A stretch of DNA of 64,000 nucleotides. Source: JAAFHB01 sp963675995. GTDB taxonomy: Bacteria; Bacteroidota; Bacteroidia; Bacteroidales; Prolixibacteraceae. Below are positions 17,322 to 24,547 of the stretch, in pieces. How positions within the stretch are numbered: position 1 is the first letter of the stretch; every line of letters begins with the position of its first letter. The notes under the pieces were generated by a model. That model worked only from the letters and a program-made list of their open reading frames with translations, did no database searches and was not told where the DNA came from. The stretch spans positions 1,178,001 through 1,242,000 of the forward strand of contig CAXXIY010000001.1 in NCBI GenBank assembly GCA_963675995.2, read 5' to 3'. A program made the translations under genes and the position numbers.

Positions 17322-18820
17322 AGAGACTGTAAAATGAACTCTGTCTAAAGCAAAAATTAGTTATAATTGAACTTTAGACAACAAGAGTTATGGAATCAGA
17401 AGAATTTAAGACGATGCGAGACAAAGCTCTTCAGCAGCTGATGAGCGGTCAATCCTTAACGGGCAAAGATGGCGTTTTTGCCCCTTTACTCAAACAATTT
17501 TTAGAGAGTGCTCTTGATGGTGAAATGGCAGCTCATTTGAACGAACACGAACGCAGCCAGGGGAATAAGCGAAATGGCAAAGGAACCAAGACGTTAAAGA
17601 CCAGCGATGGAATGGTCTCCATTTCGACACCACAGGACAGACAAAGCAGTTTTGAGCCCCAAATCGTCAAGAAAAGAGAAACCGTTCTTGCCGATAACCT
17701 GGCTCCTAAAATTATCGGATTATATGGTCTTGGGATGAGTTTTCGGGATATCTCACAACATATCAAGGAGATGTATGATGTTGAGATCTCACATGATACC
17801 TTATCCGAGATTACCGACCGTGTTATTCCTTTAGTAAAAGAGTGGCAGAACCGCCCGCTTGAAGCGGTCTATCCCATTGTCTGGCTTGATGCGATGCACT
17901 ACAAAGTGCGTGACGGAGGAAAGGTTGTTTCCAGAGCAGTTTACAACATACTGGCCTTGAATACAGAAGGTCATAAGGATTTGATTGGTATGTATATCTC
18001 TGAGAGTGAAGGTGCCAATTTCTGGCTCTCAGTGCTAACCGATATCAAAAGCCGTGGAGTCAAGGACGTATTGATAGCCTGTACGGATAATCTGACAGGA
18101 TTTTCCGACGCAATTTTAAGCGTATTCCCTTATGCAGAGGTTCAAACTTGTGTTATCCATCAGATTCGAAACTCCTTAAAATATGTCGCCTCAAAGGATC
18201 AGAAAGCCTTTATGAAAGACCTCAAAATCGTTTATCAAGCACCAAATAAAGCTCAGGCAGAGGACGGATTAATAAGGCTCGAAGAGATCTGGGGAAAAAA
18301 ATATCCGATAGTGATCAAATCCTGGAATAATAACTGGGATAAGTTATCGACTTATTTTCAATACGATGAGTATGTCAGAAAGATTATTTATACCACAAAT
18401 GCCGTAGAAGGCTTCCATCGTCAGGTTCGAAAAGTGACCAAAACAAAGGGGGCATTCCCTAATGATATGGCACTTTTGAAGTTGATTTACCTTACCGTTG
18501 AAAATATCTCCAAAAAATGGACACAGCCTGTTCCAAACTGGGGTTTGACAGTTCAGCAATTATCCATTAAATTTGGAGACAGAATGAGAACAGAATTGTA
18601 AGTGATTAGCTATCGTCTGCAATCTCTTTTATCAACCTGAAACGCAAAAGTAGACAGATTCTGTCTTCTGTCAAGGGTATATAAACGGCTTCGTGCCTCA
18701 GCCGCCCTTGACAAAACCCAGAATCTACCTGAAAAGCATTTAAGGATTGAGGAAAGAGAAAATTTGTAGATTTGACCAGCCAAAACAAAAACAATCAGAC
18801 AGAGTTCAGATTACACTCCC
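17322..18820 (+). mobile_element. Complete IS256-family insertion sequence
   Basis: 1,499 bp. Terminal inverted repeats at 17322-17346 and 18796-18820 agree at about 20 of 25 positions without a gap; both contain TGAACTCTGTCT. Flanked by an 8-bp direct repeat (GTGCACAA). It holds one intact transposase gene and about 200 bp of non-coding right end, in which an imperfect nested hairpin lies at about 18656-18726. Removing the element restores an 11-bp perfect stem (17303-17313 with 18829-18839) with the duplicated 8 bp as loop, so it landed in a hairpin loop between two converging genes. Confidence 0.95.
17390..18601 (+). CDS. IS256-family transposase
   Basis: 403 aa, normal family length and apparently functional. 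The DDE triad is visible: D167 in IVWLDAMHY, D233 in ACTDNLTGF and E340 in TTNAVEGFHRQ. The C/H pair in CVIHQIRNS is the conserved insert before the Glu. Starts 68 bp inside the left inverted repeat. Confidence 0.96.
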   Translation: MESEEFKTMRDKALQQLMSGQSLTGKDGVFAPLLKQFLESALDGEMAAHLNEHERSQGNKRNGKGTKTLKTSDGMVSISTPQDRQSSFEPQIVKKRETVLADNLAPKIIGLYGLGMSFRDISQHIKEMYDVEISHDTLSEITDRVIPLVKEWQNRPLEAVYPIVWLDAMHYKVRDGGKVVSRAVYNILALNTEGHKDLIGMYISESEGANFWLSVLTDIKSRGVKDVLIACTDNLTGFSDAILSVFPYAEVQTCVIHQIRNSLKYVASKDQKAFMKDLKIVYQAPNKAQAEDGLIRLEEIWGKKYPIVIKSWNNNWDKLSTYFQYDEYVRKIIYTTNAVEGFHRQVRKVTKTKGAFPNDMALLKLIYLTVENISKKWTQPVPNWGLTVQQLSIKFGDRMRTEL

Positions 18821-18828
18821 GTGCACAA
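18821..18828. repeat. IS target-site duplication, right copy
   Basis: GTGCACAA, right copy of the duplication. It is followed by the other arm of the split hairpin (18829-18839), which lies just after the stop of kbl and probably served as a terminator between kbl and the RiPP operon. Confidence 0.9.
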
Positions 18829-18852
18829 CTCCCCCTTTACGATTATAATTGA

Positions 18853-20043
18853 TCATTTCAAAACCCCCAGGATCTTTCCGATTTTTGTGAATGCCTCAAT
18901 TGCCTGGTCAAGATGTTCTTCCTGATGGGCTGCCGAAAGTTGCACCCTTATTCGTGCTTCTCCCTGAGGTACAACCGGATAGTAAAAACCGATCACATAA
19001 ATGCCCTCTTCAAGCAGCCGTGCCGCAAACTCCTGTGATAATTTAGCATCATAAAGCATTACAGCACAAATGGCCGATTTTGTAGGTTTAATATCGAATC
19101 CGGCTTCCCTGATTTTGGAAACGAAATATTCCGTATTCCTGTGTAAGCGATCCTGAAGCTCAGTTGTCTCCTTCATCATCTGAAACATCCTTATTCCTGC
19201 CCCGACCACTGCAGGTGGGATAGAATTGGAGAAGAGGTAGGGACGTGAACGCTGCCTTAACATTTCAATAATCTCTTTTTTACCTGTCGTAAAACCCCCA
19301 ACTGCACCTCCAAAAGCCTTGCCAAGTGTACCGGTAATGATATCCACTTCACCTCTTAAATTAAATTTTTCGGTCACACCACGCCCTGTCAGCCCTACAA
19401 CACCTGCCGAATGGCATTCATCAACCATCACTAAAGCATCATACTTTTTGGCCAGCCGGTTAATCTCATCCAATGGCGCCACGTTTCCATCCATTGAAAA
19501 CACCCCATCTGTTACGATAATCCGAAACCGGGCATCCTGCGCCTTCTGTAACTGCTCCTCCAGATCATTCATATCCGCATTTTTGTACCGAAGCCGACGC
19601 GCCTTGCACAAACGGACCCCATCAATAATTGAAGCATGGTTCAGTGAATCAGAAATAATCGCATCTTCTTCCGAAAACAATGGTTCAAAAACGCCACCAT
19701 TTGCATCAAAACAGGCAGCATAGAGAATGGTATCCTCTGTTCCAAAGAAACCGGCTATACTTTGTTCAAGCTCCTTGTGCAGATCGGTTGTTCCACAAAT
19801 AAACCTTACAGACGACATTCCAAACCCATGAGAATCGAGCGCTGACTTTGCCGCAGCAATTAATTCGGGGTGATTCGAAAGACCCAGATAATTGTTCGCA
19901 CAAAAGTTGAGGACCTCCTTCCCCGAATCAAGCCTGATCACCGCATCCTGCGAGGTTATGATCACCCTTTCATTTTTGTAAAGTCCAGCTTCCCTGATGT
20001 CTGACAGCTCCTTTTGGAGATGTTCCTTTATTTTACCGTACAT
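18853..20043 (-). CDS. kbl: Glycine C-acetyltransferase (2-amino-3-ketobutyrate CoA ligase)
   Basis: PLP enzyme that converts 2-amino-3-ketobutyrate plus CoA to glycine and acetyl-CoA in threonine breakdown. 396 aa, standard length. The PLP lysine is in GTLGKAFGGAVGG; also visible are NYLGLSNHP, DECHSAG and the C-terminal ARIRVQLSAAH. Other alpha-oxoamine synthases (BioF, serine palmitoyltransferase) share the fold; the overall sequence reads as KBL. The usual partner tdh is not adjacent. Confidence 0.93.
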   Translation of the reverse strand: MYGKIKEHLQKELSDIREAGLYKNERVIITSQDAVIRLDSGKEVLNFCANNYLGLSNHPELIAAAKSALDSHGFGMSSVRFICGTTDLHKELEQSIAGFFGTEDTILYAACFDANGGVFEPLFSEEDAIISDSLNHASIIDGVRLCKARRLRYKNADMNDLEEQLQKAQDARFRIIVTDGVFSMDGNVAPLDEINRLAKKYDALVMVDECHSAGVVGLTGRGVTEKFNLRGEVDIITGTLGKAFGGAVGGFTTGKKEIIEMLRQRSRPYLFSNSIPPAVVGAGIRMFQMMKETTELQDRLHRNTEYFVSKIREAGFDIKPTKSAICAVMLYDAKLSQEFAARLLEEGIYVIGFYYPVVPQGEARIRVQLSAAHQEEHLDQAIEAFTKIGKILGVLK

Positions 20044-20241
20044 TTTGTTGATATTAAATGATTCGCTATAATTAAAAGATTAAAACTATCGAAAAGAGTT
20101 CACCTGTACAAGGATTTTTCTCACATTGCCAAAAGTGTTTAATGTAAACCTTTTTCGATGCAAGTTGTTTGATGATCATACGTATCAAATGTGCTCCGTG
20201 AATAGGGGCTATTTCAGTCTGTCATATTTAAAATATTTACG

Positions 20242-20994
20242 ATGAAAAAATTAATATTATCGATTTTCGCAATTGCTATTTTCGCGACTTTCTCCTTTGC
20301 AGGCAATCCTCTGCCTGCAGATAACGCTTTCTGGAATAAGGCATTTTCCAAGACGGCTGAATATCAATTAACCGGACAGTCAAAACAGAATCCTTTGCCT
20401 TATGCCTATAACGATCTGGAGCCATCTATCGATGCAAAAACGATGGAAATCCACTATTCCAAACATCATGCTGCCTATACAAAGAACATGAATGATGCCA
20501 CCCTCGGCACTGATTATGCTACAAAACCGCTTTTTCAGATCTTCACTGAAATGGAAAAATATCCTGTTCTTTTAAAGAATAATGCCGGAGGATTCTATAA
20601 CCACCTATTATTCTGGACGATATTAGCGCATAGTTCAGGTCAGGAGCCGAAGGGTGCTCTATTGAAAGCGATAAATGAAGCATTTGGGAGCTTTGATAAA
20701 TTCAAGGAACTTTTTAGTAATGCAGGAAAGAAACAGTTTGGTAGCGGCTGGGCCTGGTTATCTGTTGGAGAGCAGGGCAAATTAGTTGTTAGCTCAACAC
20801 CGAATCAGGAAAATCCACTGATGAGTACAACTGAAGTTCGTGGCATTCCCGTCCTTACCCTCGATGTGTGGGAACATGCTTATTATCTTCAATATCAAAA
20901 CCGTCGTGCCGACTATGTGGATTCATTCTGGAAAGTTGTCAACTGGAAAGAGGTTGCACGCCGTTACGATGAGGCTGTTAAGGCAGTTAAATAG
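20242..20994 (+). CDS. Exported superoxide dismutase, Fe/Mn family
   Basis: 250 aa: a cleavable signal peptide (1-20, ending SFA), about 30 residues of linker, then a complete Fe/Mn-SOD. Metal ligands are visible: His in YSKHHAAY, His in GGFYNHLLFW, and Asp and His in TLDVWEHAYY. Gly in NNAGGFYNH and Gln in TPNQENPL favour a Mn or cambialistic enzyme, though this cannot be settled by eye. Export to the periplasm is unusual, since bacterial Fe/Mn-SODs are mostly cytosolic. Single gene with its own terminator. Confidence 0.93.
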   Translation: MKKLILSIFAIAIFATFSFAGNPLPADNAFWNKAFSKTAEYQLTGQSKQNPLPYAYNDLEPSIDAKTMEIHYSKHHAAYTKNMNDATLGTDYATKPLFQIFTEMEKYPVLLKNNAGGFYNHLLFWTILAHSSGQEPKGALLKAINEAFGSFDKFKELFSNAGKKQFGSGWAWLSVGEQGKLVVSSTPNQENPLMSTTEVRGIPVLTLDVWEHAYYLQYQNRRADYVDSFWKVVNWKEVARRYDEAVKAVK

Positions 20995-21030
20995 TCAGAT
21001 CTGCTGGTATTCGAAAATAGTCCGGTCAAA

Positions 21031-21083
21031 ATAAAATCCCCGTAATTCCCAATATTTGTGGAATTGCGGGGATTTTATTTTTA
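21031..21083 (+). terminator. Terminator of the superoxide dismutase gene
   Basis: A 19-bp stem (21031-21049 with 21060-21078) with one G-U pair, followed by a T-rich tract, 36 bp after the sod stop. Confidence 0.85.
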
Positions 21084-21202
21084 AGAATAGAAGGGAATAC
21101 GGGTAGGATAAGGAGAAGTTCATCTATTTTTGTTTTGATATTCTTTGGAATAGATAAACGGAACAGGAGAAATGCCTTAATCTAACATTAATCTTTTTAG
21201 CC

Positions 21203-21952
21203 ATGACAAAAATAAAAGCTCTGATTATTGACGATGAGTCACTTGCAAGAGATCTGCTTCGCCATTACCTCTCGAAAGACGGAAGGGTTGAAGTAATTGG
21301 CGAGTGTTCGAACGGATTTGAAGGAGTTCTGGCAATTCAAGAACTTAAGCCTGATCTGATTTTTCTTGATATTCAGATGCCCAAAATCACAGGATTTGAA
21401 ATGCTGGAATTGATTGCTGATCCTCCGGTAATTATTTTCTCCACCGCTTTTGATCAATACGCCATCCGCGCCTTTGAAGCGAATGCCGTGGATTATCTCC
21501 TTAAACCCTATCCTTATGATCGGGTAGTTGCGGCTTTAAATAAAGCGTTTGAAAAACTGAATAGCAAGACGAAGATCATTGAAATCGATCAACTGATTGA
21601 AAAACACGATGAAGATTCGGGTATTTTGAACCGGATAGTGGTAAAATCGGGTAGAAAAATACAGGTGATTCCTGTCGATTCGATCCACTACATAGAATCG
21701 CAAGACGATTTTGTGATGATTTACTGCAGTGATGGTCATTTTATGAAGCAAAAAACAATGAGATTCTTTGAAAATCACCTTGATGGTGAGCAGTTTGTGC
21801 GGATTCATCGCTCTTATCTTTTAAACCTGGCTTGCATCTCCGAAATTCAGCAGTATGAAAAAGAATCATGGCTTGTGCTCACAAAACAGGGGGCTAAACT
21901 CAAGGTAAGTAAAGGTGGTTATTCCAGTTTAAAGGCAAAACTTGAAATGTAA
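21203..21952 (+). CDS. LytTR-family response regulator (upstream)
   Basis: 249 aa. Receiver domain (1-120) with acidic pair DDE, phosphoacceptor Asp in LIFLDIQMP, and the Thr/Lys switch residues in STAFDQYA and LLKPY. Linker, then a LytTR DNA-binding domain (about 145-249) with ESQDDFVMIY and FVRIHRSYLLNL. No sensor kinase is adjacent. It lies upstream of a decayed adhesin end, porV and the giant adhesin; a second LytTR regulator closes the same island at 42032. LytTR regulators in Bacteroidota pair with LytS-type kinases such as the one at 53436. Confidence 0.92.
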   Translation: MTKIKALIIDDESLARDLLRHYLSKDGRVEVIGECSNGFEGVLAIQELKPDLIFLDIQMPKITGFEMLELIADPPVIIFSTAFDQYAIRAFEANAVDYLLKPYPYDRVVAALNKAFEKLNSKTKIIEIDQLIEKHDEDSGILNRIVVKSGRKIQVIPVDSIHYIESQDDFVMIYCSDGHFMKQKTMRFFENHLDGEQFVRIHRSYLLNLACISEIQQYEKESWLVLTKQGAKLKVSKGGYSSLKAKLEM

Positions 21953-22079
21953 TTTGTCATTTTTTGCCCAAAAAATATTATTTTCGAAAGAATAGAAATA
22001 ATTAAATAAAATGTATGATTTTGGTGTAACTGGCTCCAAGTATTTTCATTACAATTTCTTAGCGGACAATTTTTAGGAC

Positions 22080-22389
22080 GACTCACCCTGTGGAGGAACT
22101 CAGGCAATTGCCTACCCTGTTGCACCAATTGCCAATGGAAATTCTTATGAGTGGATCCTCCCGGTTGGTGCAACTGTGACAATGTGGTAAGGGAACCACA
22201 AACATTCCCGTGGATTTCAGTTCAACTGCTGTTGCTGGTAATGTTACTGTAAAAGGATATAATTTATGTGGCGAGGGGGCTATGTCACCTGCGCTGGCCC
22301 TGGTTATCCCGGGAAAGAGTTTTGGACGCTATCCGGTTCTACGCAATGAAACATTTATAATGAAAAATTTAAGGAGATCCGTAAGGTGA
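22080..22389 (+). pseudogene. Remnant of the 3' end of a T9SS adhesin gene
   Basis: Read in frame from 22080 the DNA encodes a PKD-like module (SPCGGTQAIAYPVAPIA, then SYEWILPVGATVT) up to a stop at 22188. In the +1 frame from about 22198 it continues as IPVDFSSTAVAGNVTVKGYN, then LCGEGAMSPALALVIPG and FGRYPV, ending at 22389. The order and motifs match the last PKD-like module and the beginning of the sorting domain of the giant protein (SYNWSLSTGATIT ... VKGTNSCGDGASSP ... FGVYPVPSNG). It therefore has a frameshift, an in-frame stop and a truncated sorting domain. A terminator follows at 22479. Confidence 0.7.
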
Positions 22390-23073
22390 TCATGGCCAGA
22401 TAAAAGTTTTTAAACAATTTTATTGCAATCTTTAACCCGAAACCCGATAAAATACGGTGATTTTCGTGGTTATCTGATGGAACCTGAGAAGAGGCATTCC
22501 CCCCTCTCAGGTTCCTCTTTTTTTATGATTTTCCATTCCATCAGAAATTTGAACCGTGATCTGTTATAATTCTCTCCTAAAAATACAGATGTAAAAAATA
22601 TTTAGTTTACTTTTACATATTAATCTTTTAATAATTACTGAATATCAATTCAATCAGATATTCAACATAACATATGAATGATTTGGGAATTGATCGGCTC
22701 TTGAGGAAGAAACGGGAAAGATAATTTTCATATGAACCATTTAGCTTTTCGTGCGTTTTTAAATGTGAAAATCTGTTAAGATATTATCAGGTGAAACCTG
22801 AATAGCGTTTTTTACGTTATAACAAGACTAATAAGCGTTATATATTATTATGATTAAACGATCATGTGCTGGATGGATATTTATATGACTTAATAGCAGT
22901 ATATTACAGATTAAGGGAGGTTAATTGTCACCAGTGATTCCAATCGGATAAACAAGGTAATAATTCGATTAATTCAGGTGTACCCCCCTTAACTTTTGGA
23001 ATAAGTCACTTTCGGGAACGAAAAAAACTCCTCCCGGATTCATTTTTTTTAATATTTTTTCATTTTTTTTGTG
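22389..23073. other. Non-coding region upstream of porV
   Basis: About 685 AT-rich bases. Apart from the terminator at 22479-22526 and the porV promoter box at its right end, I see no gene. The length is compatible with degraded remains of the adhesin gene represented at 22080-22389, but no further reading frame can be recognised. Confidence 0.5.
22479..22526 (+). terminator. Terminator downstream of the adhesin remnant
   Basis: An 11-bp stem (22479-22489 with 22505-22515) followed by a T-rich run. It probably terminated the now decayed adhesin gene and now ends transcripts from the LytTR gene. Confidence 0.8.
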
Positions 23074-23081
23074 TACATTTG
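23074..23081 (+). promoter_or_regulatory. Candidate -7 box of the porV-adhesin operon
   Basis: TACATTTG, a perfect TAnnTTTG match 45 bp before the chosen porV ATG. Preceded by long T-tracts; no TTG at the ideal -33 spacing. Confidence 0.45.
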
Positions 23082-23125
23082 ATTATCTAATATCATTATG
23101 AGTGTTAAATTTAAATCCTATTGAA

Positions 23126-24346
23126 ATGAGCCTATCTTTCAAACTCAAAAGCTTCCTGTTACTATTTTCATCTTTATTAAGTATAATGGCTGTTGGTCAG
23201 TCATTAACAACTGGTCAGGAAGTACGGTACAACCCCATCTCCACGGCTGTTCCGTTCCTAACAATTACCCCTGACTCACGGCACGGTGCAATGGGTGATG
23301 TTGGTGCTGCGACCACTCCTGATGCAAATTCTCAATATCTTAATCCGTCAAAATATGCGTTTGCCACTGATAAGTGGGGTTTTGGCCTCTCTTATACGCC
23401 GTGGTTACGTGAATTGGTCAAGGATGTCAACCTCGCTTATCTTTCGGGTTTTTATCAGATCGATCCCAACCAGGTAATTGGCTCTTCACTTCGTTATTTT
23501 TCAATGGGACAGATTACTCTGACTGGTCAGGACCAGCAGAATCTGGGAACGGTAAGCCCGAGTGAATTCGCTTTCGATGTCAGTTACTCCCGTAAGTTAT
23601 CCGATAATTTTTCGGGAGGTGTTACTTTACGATACATCAACTCCAATCTTTCGGGAGGTATTGCGGGTACTCAGGCCGGATCTGAAAATTACACTGCCGG
23701 TAATGCCTGGGCTACTGACGTTTCGTTTTATTATACGAGTAAATTAGGTGGTCCAGAATCGAACAATTCGATTGCAGCCGGTGCAAATTTCTCCAATATC
23801 GGATCAAAAATATCGTACAATCAGGGGTCAACCAAAGAATTTCTTCCGGCCAATATGAGACTGGGAACAACCTTTACCACCCAAATGGCTGATTCAAGTT
23901 CATTCTCTATATCCTTGGATGTTAATAAACTACTTGTTCCTACACCTGCCAATACCGTAACTTACGCCAACGATGGCTCAGTGGTGGTGATTCCCGATAA
24001 TAACTCAAGCAAATCGGTAATCAGTTCCATCTTCGGTTCATTTGGCGATGCGCCGGGTGGAATGAAAGAGGAGTTACAGGAGTTCACCATCTCGACAGGT
24101 GCTGAATACTGGTACAAGAAACAATTTGCTGTAAGGGCAGGTTACTTTAATGAGGCTCAGAATAAAGGTAATCGAAAATACTTTACAGCCGGTGTGGGGG
24201 TAAAAATGAATATTGCCGCAATTGATTTTTCGTATGTGATTCCTACACAGCGGAACAATCCTCTCGCAAATACGATCAGGTTCACCCTGCTATTTAATGT
24301 AGACTCTTTCCTCAAACGGAAAAAATCTGGTCCTGTAAATATGTAA
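23126..24346 (+). CDS. porV: Type IX secretion outer-membrane protein PorV
   Basis: 406 aa. PorV (LptO) is an FadL-like outer-membrane barrel that carries T9SS cargo from the SprA translocon to the attachment complex. I choose the ATG at 23126, which gives a clean signal peptide (ending AVGQ); the frame can be opened from a GTG at 23102. Diagnostic parts: the N-terminal PFLTITPDSRHGAMGDVG and NPSKYAF, WLRELVKDVNLAY, and an even beta-strand pattern to the C-terminus. It sits 197 bp upstream of the giant T9SS substrate, so the two are probably one transcription unit. It could be a dedicated paralogue rather than the main PorV of the genome. Confidence 0.88.
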   Translation: MSLSFKLKSFLLLFSSLLSIMAVGQSLTTGQEVRYNPISTAVPFLTITPDSRHGAMGDVGAATTPDANSQYLNPSKYAFATDKWGFGLSYTPWLRELVKDVNLAYLSGFYQIDPNQVIGSSLRYFSMGQITLTGQDQQNLGTVSPSEFAFDVSYSRKLSDNFSGGVTLRYINSNLSGGIAGTQAGSENYTAGNAWATDVSFYYTSKLGGPESNNSIAAGANFSNIGSKISYNQGSTKEFLPANMRLGTTFTTQMADSSSFSISLDVNKLLVPTPANTVTYANDGSVVVIPDNNSSKSVISSIFGSFGDAPGGMKEELQEFTISTGAEYWYKKQFAVRAGYFNEAQNKGNRKYFTAGVGVKMNIAAIDFSYVIPTQRNNPLANTIRFTLLFNVDSFLKRKKSGPVNM

Positions 24347-24385
24347 CCTGAACATCGGTTCAAGTAACCTAACGATTTTTTGGCC

Positions 24386-24547
24386 ATGAATAACCTTCAA
24401 TCCAAAATTCTATTCAATAATGCAACATATTCTGAAATTTCAATTGTTTCTGAGGCAAACACAGAAACAATTGAAACGTCAGAAATATTTCCGTTGACCT
24501 TTTCCTCGTTTATTTCCAAAATGAAAAACAAAAAACAAAGTATATGA
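24386..24547 (+). CDS. Small ORF overlapping the start of the giant adhesin gene
   Basis: A 53-codon ORF (starts MNNLQSK, ends KNKKQSI) whose TGA overlaps the ATG of the adhesin gene (ATGA at 24544-24547). The stop-start overlap suggests translational coupling: ribosomes finishing this ORF could re-initiate on the adhesin. The peptide is Ser/Thr/Glu-rich with a Lys-rich end and no signal peptide. It starts 39 bp after porV. I recognise no family; it could be a leader ORF or only an accident of an open stretch. Confidence 0.4.
   Translation: MNNLQSKILFNNATYSEISIVSEANTETIETSEIFPLTFSSFISKMKNKKQSI

Noticed and set aside
18606..18794. 62-codon minus-strand ORF inside the IS right end
   Set aside because: It overlaps the structured right end of the IS and has no known IS256 accessory counterpart.
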